Of a stretch of 64,000 nt of DNA, positions 9,909 through 17,840 are shown one piece after another. The stretch spans positions 283,931-347,930 of the forward strand of contig NZ_FNOH01000009.1 in NCBI RefSeq assembly GCF_900106535.1, in the 5' to 3' direction. Both the position numbers and the translations under genes were made by a program. The notes under the pieces were generated by a model. The model saw only the letters and a program-made list of their open reading frames with translations. It had not been told where the DNA came from and searched no databases. The first letter of the stretch is position 1. The number at the start of each line of letters is the position of its first letter. Source of the stretch: Myxococcus xanthus (GTDB taxonomy: Bacteria > Myxococcota > Myxococcia > Myxococcales > Myxococcaceae).

Positions 9909-10649
9909 ATGAACCGGACTGCTCTGCTTTCTCTCTGTGTCGCCGCCTCGCTCGTCGCCTGCACCGAGCGAACCTCGAGCCCCGCCGCCGGAGTCGACTC
10001 CGGTATCGCCGCCGCGCCTGTCGCGCCTGCCACACCGGGCAAGGGACAGACACCCTCCCCCGCTCCGAACACAGAGCCCCAGGGGGCGGGCAGCCCGGAT
10101 GCTGCGGTGCCGGGCTCGGCAACGGCCGAAGCGGCCAACGCCGATTCGGGCGTCGGCGAGTACACGGGAGCGCCGGCCGCGGAGAAGGGCACCTGCTCAG
10201 CGGCGAGCTTGTCTCCGCGCGCAGCACCGGCTTCCCCGGCGCTGCCAGCGCCCGTGGAGTCGATGCGTCAGCGCATCATCGCCGCGGCGGTGGCCTGTGA
10301 TTACACGGCGCTCAATACCCTGGCCGACGAGAACGGCAAGGCCGTGCGGTTCACCTTCGGCGACGGCACCGACGCGGGAGAGTACTGGCGTGCAGCGGAG
10401 AAGCTGGGCAACCCGGAGCTGGCCCGCATCGTCAAGGTCCTGAACCTGCCCTACGCGAAGCAGGACAATCTCTACTTCTGGCCGGCCGTCCACGTCACCG
10501 GCGCGACATCCGACAAGGATTGGGGCGCGCTCAAGGGCGTCTACCCGGACGAGGAAATCGCGGGGATGAAGGACCAGGGCAGCTACCTCGGCCTGCGCGT
10601 GGGCATCACCCCCGAAGGTGACTGGCAAATTGCAGTCGCGGGGGACTGA
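9909..10649 (+). CDS. Hypothetical lipoprotein
   Basis: Predicted lipoprotein of 246 aa. The ATG at 9909 opens on signal MNRTALLSLCVAASLVAC, with the lipobox Cys at residue 18. A long Ala/Pro/Ser/Gly linker (about 25-110) precedes a compact C-terminal domain of about 120 residues (VESMRQRIIAAAVACDYTAL to the end) with a Trp/Tyr-rich core including DNLYFWPAVHVTG and DWGALKGVYPDEE. I do not recognise the domain. It is likely anchored in the cell envelope. Confidence 0.65.
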   Translation: MNRTALLSLCVAASLVACTERTSSPAAGVDSGIAAAPVAPATPGKGQTPSPAPNTEPQGAGSPDAAVPGSATAEAANADSGVGEYTGAPAAEKGTCSAASLSPRAAPASPALPAPVESMRQRIIAAAVACDYTALNTLADENGKAVRFTFGDGTDAGEYWRAAEKLGNPELARIVKVLNLPYAKQDNLYFWPAVHVTGATSDKDWGALKGVYPDEEIAGMKDQGSYLGLRVGITPEGDWQIAVAGD

Positions 10650-10664
10650 GGCACGCCACGCGAA

Positions 10665-12173
10665 TCACGTCGGCAGCTTGATGCCTGACAGCCGTTGGAA
10701 CAGCTCCACGGCGAAGCCGTCCGTCATGCCGGAGATGTAGTCCGTCACACACAGCAGCCGCTGGTATTTCGACAGACGGGCCACCGCCTCGGTGATGGCT
10801 TCGTCCCGGGACGCGGGCTCTTCCGCCATGTCCCGGACGTGTTCCGGACGCTGGAAGAGGTCCAGTGGCAGCAATTGCCGCAGTTTCTTCTCCTCGCGGT
10901 TCGGCGTGTCGGTGACGACCGCCATCGCGAACATGTCCAGCAATCCGCCCAGCGTCTTGAAGCCCGCGCTCTCAATCTGGAGCACGCGCTCGCTCTCATA
11001 GCCGTAGCGCCGCGTGAGGTTGCGGATGGCCTTCAGCGGCTTCGCCACGTCGTCCCGCGCGGAGGCCAATGGCGTCTCCCACTTCCCGTCCTCCATCGCC
11101 TCCACGTTCTCCAGGAACACCTTCACGGAGGCCTGGATGAGCTCGCCAATGGCCCGCGCTCGCGCCTGCGCAAGCCGCGTCTCCGGATGCGACGGTGGCG
11201 GACGCACCGGCCCCTTCACCAGCTTGGGCAACACCGCGTCCAGCAACTCACACGCATCCTTGATGGGAATCAGCCCCAGCTTCGCCGAGTCCTCCAGGTC
11301 GATGACCGCGTAGCAGATGTCATCCGCCGCCTCGACGAGGAACGCCAGCGGGTGCCGGGAGAACACGCCAGCCTCCCGCTCCACCAGGCCCACAGCGCGG
11401 TACGCCTCCAGCGCCAGGGCCTCGTCGTCCTGGAAGTAACCGAACTTCTTCTCAGACACGCGCCCCTTGTCCCGCTCACGCCCGCCCGGCAGCACCGACG
11501 CACGCGGGTACTTGCTCATCGCCCCCAATGTCGCCGCCGTGTAGCGCAGGCCGCCCCGCCGCTCGCGCGACTGAAGCCGGTTGAGGATTCGGAAGCCCTG
11601 CGCGTTGCCCTCGAAGGCCTCCAGGTCCTGCCACTGCTCCACCGTCTCGAAGGGGCTCTTCCGCCCATCCACCTCGGCACCGGGCCGCGCCAGCCGCTGT
11701 GACACCCAATGCTGGATGGCCGCCTCGCCGGAGTGGCCGAAGGGCGGATTGCCAATGTCATGCGCCAGGCACGCCGCCGCGACGATGGTGCCCAGGTGCG
11801 AGGGATTCACCATGACGTCGCGCGCCCGCAGTCCCCGTCCCGCCAGATTCCCCAGCGAGCGCCCGACACAGGAAGCCTCGATGCTGTGCGTCAGCCGCGT
11901 GCGCGTGTAGTCGCTCGTGGACAGCGGAAACACCTGCGTCTTGTCGTGCAGGCAACGGAACTCCGCGGAGAAGACGATGCGGTCATAGTCCCGGTCGTAG
12001 TCGGTCCGCTCGTCCTGGAGCAGCGCGTCCATGTCACTCAGGACGGGCGCCGGCTCCTCCACCGGCTTCTTCTCCGAGCCCACCCGGTAACCTGAAAGAA
12101 GCCGCCGCCAACGCTCCGTTCGACTGCTGCTGCTCACGCCTGCCTCGCTGTGCGAAGGGACCCGGGGTGACAT
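10665..12173 (-). CDS. dGTPase-like HD-domain dNTP triphosphohydrolase
   Basis: Protein of 502 aa in the deoxyguanosinetriphosphate triphosphohydrolase family. The HD metal site is visible as TRLTHSIEAS (His96), ACLAHDIGNPPFGHSGE (His138-Asp139) and a later Asp in CYAVIDLEDSAKLG. These enzymes hydrolyse dNTP to deoxynucleoside plus triphosphate and adjust dNTP pools. The start at 12173 has a G-rich Shine-Dalgarno (gagggggg) and removes an unlikely 45-residue extension. Length matches the E. coli Dgt class (about 505) rather than the shorter type. It stands alone, convergent with the lipoprotein gene before it. Confidence 0.9.
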   Translation of the reverse strand: MSPRVPSHSEAGVSSSSRTERWRRLLSGYRVGSEKKPVEEPAPVLSDMDALLQDERTDYDRDYDRIVFSAEFRCLHDKTQVFPLSTSDYTRTRLTHSIEASCVGRSLGNLAGRGLRARDVMVNPSHLGTIVAAACLAHDIGNPPFGHSGEAAIQHWVSQRLARPGAEVDGRKSPFETVEQWQDLEAFEGNAQGFRILNRLQSRERRGGLRYTAATLGAMSKYPRASVLPGGRERDKGRVSEKKFGYFQDDEALALEAYRAVGLVEREAGVFSRHPLAFLVEAADDICYAVIDLEDSAKLGLIPIKDACELLDAVLPKLVKGPVRPPPSHPETRLAQARARAIGELIQASVKVFLENVEAMEDGKWETPLASARDDVAKPLKAIRNLTRRYGYESERVLQIESAGFKTLGGLLDMFAMAVVTDTPNREEKKLRQLLPLDLFQRPEHVRDMAEEPASRDEAITEAVARLSKYQRLLCVTDYISGMTDGFAVELFQRLSGIKLPT

Positions 12174-12329
12174 GCTGCCCCCCTCACGCACCGAGGCAAG
12201 TTTTACCAGCCGGGCGGACGGGCCCCCGTCACCCCTCCCAAGAGACACCGCGCCGCTGGACGAAGGCGCGGCCCCCGGGCAGCCTTCCGCCCGGCGAACA
12301 CCGCCCATCCAACGGAGGCGTCCTCACGT

Positions 12330-12845
12330 ATGAAGCTCAAGGCCCTGTGCATCACCGTGTCGCTACTCACCCTTCCCGGCGTGGCCTTCGCGCAGGGCGG
12401 GTTCGGCGCCCTCACCAAGGCCGCGGGCGATGCCGGCAAGTCCGCCGTGGAGAAGCGCGTCAACACCAAGCTGATGGACGAGGGCCGGCAGAACCAGTGC
12501 AGCTTCAAGACAGGCACCGCCCAGCTCGATGCCGGCTGCGAAGCCAAGCTCAAGAAGCTGACCAACGCGCTCGTCGACGCCAAGAAGCAGCTCGTCGCCG
12601 CTGGCGTAAAGTCCTACAAGTTCGAGGTCTCCGGCCACACCGACTCCACCGGTGACGCGGCCAAGAACAAGAAGCTCAGCGAGCAGCGCGCGGAGACCAT
12701 CGTCAAGGAGCTCATCGCGCGCGGCATCCCCCGGGGCGAAATCATCGCCGTGGGCTACGGCTCCGAGAAGCCGCTGGTGAAGCCCGACGACACCGCCGCC
12801 AAGAAGGCGAAGAACCGCCGCTACGAGCTCCAGGTCCGCCTGTAG
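12330..12845 (+). CDS. OmpA-family peptidoglycan-associated protein
   Basis: Exported protein of 171 aa. A signal peptide (MKLKALCITVSLLTLPGVAFAQG) is followed by a Gly/Ala/Lys stretch and a C-terminal OmpA-like domain with FEVSGHTDSTGDAAKNKKLSEQRAETIVKEL in segments, and a terminal KNRRYELQVRL. The Asp and Arg of this domain bind diaminopimelate in peptidoglycan. No beta-barrel domain is present, so it is probably periplasmic. Two Cys (in QNQCSFK and AGCEAKL) could form a disulfide. Confidence 0.88.
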   Translation: MKLKALCITVSLLTLPGVAFAQGGFGALTKAAGDAGKSAVEKRVNTKLMDEGRQNQCSFKTGTAQLDAGCEAKLKKLTNALVDAKKQLVAAGVKSYKFEVSGHTDSTGDAAKNKKLSEQRAETIVKELIARGIPRGEIIAVGYGSEKPLVKPDDTAAKKAKNRRYELQVRL

Positions 12846-12847
12846 CC

Positions 12848-14470
12848 TCAGCTCGTGCGGGCGCCCGAGGACATGGGCCCCGCGGGCACGGCCACCTCGT
12901 CCCGCGGCGCCGTCCGGGCCGCGGGAATGAAGGTCATCGCGCGCTCGGCCAGCGCCGTAATCGTGAGCGACGGATTGACGCCCGGATTGGCGGAGATGGC
13001 GGAGCCGTCCACCACATACAACCCCTCATGGCCAAACACGCGGTGCCGCGAGTCGATGACGCCCGTCTCCGCCGAGTCCCCCATGCAGCAGCCGCCCAGG
13101 ATGTGCGCCGTCGTCGGAATGCCCAGCAGGGTCTCGCTGACGATGGTCATCGGATAGCCATCCAGCTTGTCCGCCACGCGCCGGGCCAGGTCGAACGCCT
13201 CCGGCATGTTGGCGCTCGGCGCCGGGCCCTCCTGGAGCGCCGTGCTCAGCCCCAGCCTCCGCGAGCGCGTCATGCGCAGGTGCCCTTCCAGGGTGCGCAT
13301 GTAGAGCAGAATCATCGTCCGCCGAGCGAAGTCCGGGACGAACCACGCCTTGAGGAAGCGCAGCGGATGCCGGACCAGCAGGCCCACCAGCCGCACGAAG
13401 CGCTGGAGCATCGTGGCCCCGGACACCTGCGGCGCCATCAACAACCGGAAGAAGCCCGAGCCCGCCGAGTAGCGCACCGGCTCCAGGTGGGACTGGGCAT
13501 CGGTATGCAAGATGGAACCGATGGCGATGCCCCGTGACAAATCCTGCCCCTTGCGGCCGCTCACCACCCCCACGAGCGCCTCGGAGTTGGTGCGCACGCC
13601 GTCTCCCAGCCGGTCCGACAGGCGCGGCAGTCCGTCCGGGCTCGCCTTCAACTTGAGCAGCAGGTCCAGGGTGCCCAGCACGCCCCCCGCGAAGACGACG
13701 TGCTTCGCGGTGAACCGCACCTTCTTCCGGAAGAAGCGCCGCGCCCCTTGAAGCGCTTCGACTTCGTAGCCCCCGTCTGGCAGCGGTCGCACCCAGGTGA
13801 CTTCGGTGTCCGCGTGCAGCGCGAGGCCGCGCCGCTCCGCCAGGTGGAGGTAGTTCTTGTCGAGCGTGTTCTTGGCATCGAAGCGACACCCCAGCATGCA
13901 CCCGCCACACGCGGTACAGCCCGTCCGGTCCGGTCCCTCACCATTGAAGTATGGGTCCTTCACGGTGACGCCCGGCTCGCCGAAGTACACGGCCACCGTG
14001 GTGGGCTGGAAGTCGGTGCGGCCCAGGTCCGTGCCCACGTCCTGGAGCACCTGGTCTGGCACGGTGCGCAGTGGATTCGGCGTGGCGCCCAGCATCCTCC
14101 GCGCGGTGGTGTAGTGCGGCGCCAGCTCCTCCTTCCACGCGGCGAGGTGGCCCCACGTGGAGGCCTGGAAGAAGTCGTCCCGGGGGATGGGGAGCGTGTT
14201 GGCGTATACGAGCGAGCCACCGCCCACGCCCACGCCCGACAGAACGGTGACGTGGCGGAAGAACGACATCTCGAACAGGCCCCGCCACCCCAGCGTGGGC
14301 ATCCAGAGCCAGCGCTTCAGCGCCCAGTTCGTCTTCGGGAAGTCCGGGGCGCGAAAGCGCCGCCCCTTCTCCAGCACCATGACGCGGTAGCCCTTCTCGG
14401 TCAGCCGGAGCGCGCTGACGCTGCCCCCGAACCCCGAGCCGATGATGAGCCAGTCGCAGTCCATGGCCAT
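12848..14470 (-). CDS. GMC-family FAD-dependent oxidoreductase
   Basis: Flavoprotein of 540 aa. The N-terminus has the FAD dinucleotide fold (WLIIGSGFGGSVSALRL, then VMVLEKGRRF). GMC features follow: GVGVGGGSLVYANTL, and near the C-terminus ILGGCCMGDSAETGVID and VVDGSAISANPGVNPSLTITALAERA. A Cys-rich insert (TGCTACGGCMLGCRFDAKNTL) is typical of cholesterol-oxidase/steroid-type GMC members. It probably oxidises an alcohol of a lipid or steroid-like substrate; no twin-arginine motif is seen. Starts at 14470 or 14464 are both compatible with the upstream gggagg. It converges on the OmpA gene. Confidence 0.88.
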   Translation of the reverse strand: MAMDCDWLIIGSGFGGSVSALRLTEKGYRVMVLEKGRRFRAPDFPKTNWALKRWLWMPTLGWRGLFEMSFFRHVTVLSGVGVGGGSLVYANTLPIPRDDFFQASTWGHLAAWKEELAPHYTTARRMLGATPNPLRTVPDQVLQDVGTDLGRTDFQPTTVAVYFGEPGVTVKDPYFNGEGPDRTGCTACGGCMLGCRFDAKNTLDKNYLHLAERRGLALHADTEVTWVRPLPDGGYEVEALQGARRFFRKKVRFTAKHVVFAGGVLGTLDLLLKLKASPDGLPRLSDRLGDGVRTNSEALVGVVSGRKGQDLSRGIAIGSILHTDAQSHLEPVRYSAGSGFFRLLMAPQVSGATMLQRFVRLVGLLVRHPLRFLKAWFVPDFARRTMILLYMRTLEGHLRMTRSRRLGLSTALQEGPAPSANMPEAFDLARRVADKLDGYPMTIVSETLLGIPTTAHILGGCCMGDSAETGVIDSRHRVFGHEGLYVVDGSAISANPGVNPSLTITALAERAMTFIPAARTAPRDEVAVPAGPMSSGARTS

Positions 14471-14744
14471 CCTGCCTCCCGACGGGCACCACGCCACACA
14501 GGTCACGCACCAGCGCATGACGGCGGCGCCACTCTACGACAAAGGGATGCATCAGCCCGGCGCGGAGATTCAGGCGGTGCGGGGAACGAAGCGCCTGCCC
14601 GCCCAGCCCGACTTCACCCTGAGCACGTCTTCTTTTTCACACTCCGACCAAGCCACAGAAAGCCTTTATTTCTCGAAAAGCGGAGGCTCCTCCCCGCAGC
14701 ACGTCCCCCGTGCTGCGACGCAACGCCGTCTCCCTGGAGGAGCA

Positions 14745-15971
14745 ATGCGGATGAAGACCTGGATGCCGGTCTCGCTGTTGCTGCTGAATGCCCCGCTGGC
14801 CCTTGCCGAGCCGCTCAAGGCCAAGCCAACGGACAAGACTGTCTGGATTGCGATTGGCACGGATGCCATCACGCCCATGCAGGAGACCTTCGCGGCCGAA
14901 GGCTGGAACGTGCCCACCGCCCTCAAGCAGCAGAAGCACGCGGGCGTGTTCCAACTGAAGGAGTCCCAGCTGTCGCGGCTGGCGCTGATGATGCACGAGA
15001 AGTTCGACCGATGCGCGGGCTTCATCACCTACGAGACGCAGGAGGAAGCACTGGCGTCCCTGGCGCCCGTAGCCCCCAATGCGGCCCAGAAGGCCGTCAG
15101 CTACACCCTCACCAACGCCGCGACCGTGAACACCCTGGTGGGTGAGCTCTCTGCCGCGAACATCCGCACCACCATCGCCGACCTGTCCGCCTTCCCCACG
15201 CGCAGCCAGAGCTCGCAAGGGGGCGTGGACGCCGCGGCCATGCTCCTGGCGAAGTGGCAGGGCTACGTCACTGGCGCGGGACGCACGGACGTCACCGTGG
15301 CGTACTACCCGCACACGGGCTGGCGGCAGCCCTCCGTCATCCTCACCATCCCCGGCACCGATTTGTCTGGCGAGGTCGTCGTGGTGGGCGGCCACCTGGA
15401 CTCCATCAGCTCCACCAGCGCCGCGCCTGGCGCCGATGACGACGCGTCCGGCATCGCGACGTTCACCGAAGTCATCCGCGCCGCCATGGCTCGCAACTAC
15501 AGGCCCCAGCGGACGGTGAAGTTCATGGCCTACGCCGCGGAGGAGACGGGCCTGCGCGGCTCGCGGGAGATCGCCCTTTCGCACAAGAACAACAACATCA
15601 ACGTCGTGGGGGTGATGCAGCTCGACATGACGAACTACAAGCACCCCAACGCCACATCGGATGTGGGCATCGTCACCGACAACACGAACGCCACCCAGAA
15701 CCAGTTCATCCGCGACCTGATAACGACGTACGTCGGCGTGCCGTTCACCAATACGACCTGCGGCTACGGGTGCTCGGACCACGCCTCCTGGCACAGCCAG
15801 GGCTACGCGGCCTCCATCCCCTTCGAGGGGACTGTCGTCCAGAAGAACCCCAACATCCACACCCCCAGGGACACCCTGGCGAACTCCGACAGCAGCGCCG
15901 CGCACGCGCTCAAGTTCTCCAAGATTGCCGCCGCCTATGTCGCCGAGCTGGCCAAGGGCACCGCGCAGTAG
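14745..15971 (+). CDS. Secreted M28-family zinc aminopeptidase
   Basis: Exported metallopeptidase of 408 aa. The start at 14745 follows ctggaggagca and opens on signal MRMKTWMPVSLLLLNAPLALA. After a propeptide-like region, the M28 di-zinc site is complete: GGHLDSIS (His217, Asp219), GADDDASGIATF, catalytic Glu in AAEETGLRGSR, QLDMTNY and the late His in NIHTPRDTL. The Cys pair in TTCGYGCSDH fits leucine aminopeptidases of the Vibrio (AAP) type. It should release N-terminal residues, often Leu, from peptides outside the cell, fitting a predatory or proteolytic lifestyle. A strong terminator follows. Confidence 0.92.
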   Translation: MRMKTWMPVSLLLLNAPLALAEPLKAKPTDKTVWIAIGTDAITPMQETFAAEGWNVPTALKQQKHAGVFQLKESQLSRLALMMHEKFDRCAGFITYETQEEALASLAPVAPNAAQKAVSYTLTNAATVNTLVGELSAANIRTTIADLSAFPTRSQSSQGGVDAAAMLLAKWQGYVTGAGRTDVTVAYYPHTGWRQPSVILTIPGTDLSGEVVVVGGHLDSISSTSAAPGADDDASGIATFTEVIRAAMARNYRPQRTVKFMAYAAEETGLRGSREIALSHKNNNINVVGVMQLDMTNYKHPNATSDVGIVTDNTNATQNQFIRDLITTYVGVPFTNTTCGYGCSDHASWHSQGYAASIPFEGTVVQKNPNIHTPRDTLANSDSSAAHALKFSKIAAAYVAELAKGTAQ

Positions 15972-15982
15972 GCCCTGAAGCC

Positions 15983-16021
15983 CAGGGGCCCCGGCGCGAG
16001 ACATGCACCGGGGTCCCCCTG
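15983..16021 (+). terminator. Strong GC hairpin after the M28 peptidase
   Basis: Stem CAGGGG-CCCCGG pairs with CCGGGG-tCCCCcTG around a 13-base loop (cgcgagacatgca) with a 2-base bulge. It starts 12 bases after the stop. The CCCCGGCGC...ACCGGGG core recurs in hairpins at 20748, 21327 and 29359. Confidence 0.65.
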
Positions 16022-16078
16022 CATCACCAGTTTTGTCGGGATTACAACTTTGCCGGCATCTGGACTAGCCTGCGTGCA

Positions 16079-17836
16079 ATGGGCTTGATTCAGAATCCGC
16101 CGCTGAGCCACGCATCCCTTCGTCGCGTCCTGGCACTGGCTCGTCCCGAGTGGAGGCTGCTCTTGCTCGGCACGTGCTTCCTCTTCATCGGGAGCGCGGG
16201 AGGCCTGCTCTTCCCACAGGCCATCCGGGTCATCCTCGACGAAGCCCTGACTACCGCCACGCTCGACATGGTGAACGACACCACCCTGTGGATGCTGGGG
16301 GTGTGTTTCATCCAGTCGGTGGCCATCGGGCTGCGCTTCGCCTTCTTCAACATCGCGGGTGAGCGCATTGTCAGCGACCTGCGGGAGCGGCTGTATCGCA
16401 GCTTGCTGGAGCAGGAGATCGCGTTCTTCGACCAGCACCGCACTGGCGGCCTCACCAGCCGGCTGTCCACTGACACCGCCCTCATCCAGGGCGCCGTCAG
16501 TACGCACATCGCCATCATGCTCCGCAACGCAACCACGTTGATTGGAGGGCTGGCGCTGCTGCTCTACACCTCGCCCCGGTTGACGCTCGTCATGCTGGCG
16601 GTCGTCCCCCCCGTGACGCTGGGGGCGCTGTTCTATGGCCGCAAGGCACGGCAGCTCGCGCGAGACGCCCAGGCCGCGGTGGCCGAAGCCAATGAAGTCG
16701 CCGCCGAGTCCCTCTATGGCATTCAGACCGTCCAGGCCTTCGTCGCCGAAGACGCGGAGCGCCGGAGCTATGGCCGTGCCATTGGCAAGGCCCTGGCGCT
16801 GGCGCGCACGCGAATCGTCTCCTCGGGCTTCTTCATGGGAGGAACGGGCTTCACCGGCCTGGCGTCGACCCTGCTCGTCTTCTGGTACGGCACGCACATG
16901 GTCGTTTCGGGCGACATCACGGTGGGTGGACTGACCTCCTTCCTGATGTACACGCTGATGGTCGTCATGGCCGTCGGTGCCCTGAGCGAGCTGTGGGCGG
17001 AGTTCATGAAGGCCGGAGGCGCCACCGAGCGCGTCTTCGAGCTCATCGACCGTACGCCCGCCATCTCCGTCAGCGGCGGCGAGCGGCCCGCGAACATGGA
17101 AGGCAACCTGCGCTTCCGCGACGTCAACTTCAGCTACCCCACGCGCCGGGACGTGCCCGTCCTCCAAGGCCTGGACATGGACGTCGCGCCCGGTGAAGTC
17201 GTGGCGCTGGTGGGACACTCGGGCGCGGGCAAGTCGACTGTCGCCTCGATGTTGATGCGCTTCTACGATCCGGACCGAGGGGCCATCCTCGTCGATGAGA
17301 CAGACCTGCGAACGCTCGACGTCCGCTGGCTCCGTCAGAACATCGGCATCGTGTCGCAGGAGCCCACGCTCTTCTCGGGCAGCATCGCCGACAACATCCG
17401 CTACGGACGCACCGACGCCACCGATGCGGAAGTGGAAGCCGCGGCCCGCGTCGCCAATGCCCACGACTTCGTGAGCCGGTTTCCAGAAGGCTACCGCACG
17501 CGCGTCGGCGAGCGGGGCATCCAGCTCTCGGGCGGGCAGAAGCAGCGCGTCGCCATTGCCCGCGCGGTCCTCAAGGATCCGCGGCTGCTCATCCTGGACG
17601 AGGCCACCAGCGCGCTGGACTCCGAAAGCGAGCACCTGGTCAAGGAGGCGCTGGACCGGCTCATGGTGGGACGCACCACCCTCATCATCGCCCACCGCCT
17701 GTCCACCGTGGCGGGCGTCGACCGCATCTTCGTGCTGGACCAGGGCCGCGTCGTCCAGCACGGAAACCACGAGGCGCTCATCACCCAGGACGGCCTCTAC
17801 AAGCGCCTCGTGGAACGGCAGTTCATCGCCGCCTGA
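16079..17836 (+). CDS. ABC exporter half-transporter (MsbA/LmrA-like)
   Basis: Protein of 585 aa with an N-terminal six-helix exporter domain (about 20-310) and a C-terminal ATPase. The ATPase has Walker A GHSGAGKST (about 380), Q-loop IVSQEPTLFSG, signature LSGGQKQRVAIARA (about 483), Walker B LLILDEATSALD and H-loop IIAHRLSTV. One chain carries one of each domain, so it acts as a homodimer or with a partner. No C39 peptidase domain is fused, so it is not a peptide-processing RiPP exporter. Substrate is unknown (lipid or drug types are common). The start codon has no clear Shine-Dalgarno. Confidence 0.93.
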   Translation: MGLIQNPPLSHASLRRVLALARPEWRLLLLGTCFLFIGSAGGLLFPQAIRVILDEALTTATLDMVNDTTLWMLGVCFIQSVAIGLRFAFFNIAGERIVSDLRERLYRSLLEQEIAFFDQHRTGGLTSRLSTDTALIQGAVSTHIAIMLRNATTLIGGLALLLYTSPRLTLVMLAVVPPVTLGALFYGRKARQLARDAQAAVAEANEVAAESLYGIQTVQAFVAEDAERRSYGRAIGKALALARTRIVSSGFFMGGTGFTGLASTLLVFWYGTHMVVSGDITVGGLTSFLMYTLMVVMAVGALSELWAEFMKAGGATERVFELIDRTPAISVSGGERPANMEGNLRFRDVNFSYPTRRDVPVLQGLDMDVAPGEVVALVGHSGAGKSTVASMLMRFYDPDRGAILVDETDLRTLDVRWLRQNIGIVSQEPTLFSGSIADNIRYGRTDATDAEVEAAARVANAHDFVSRFPEGYRTRVGERGIQLSGGQKQRVAIARAVLKDPRLLILDEATSALDSESEHLVKEALDRLMVGRTTLIIAHRLSTVAGVDRIFVLDQGRVVQHGNHEALITQDGLYKRLVERQFIAA

Positions 17837-17840
17837 GCCC

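Noticed and set aside
15935..17770. 611-aa minus-strand frame opposite the ABC exporter
   Set aside because: Antisense composition; the exporter has all ATPase motifs on the plus strand.
16079..17836. ABC exporter as the RiPP peptide exporter
   Set aside because: More than 2.7 kb from the precursors, with the MacB-like gene between them, and it has no C39 peptidase domain. No positive link.
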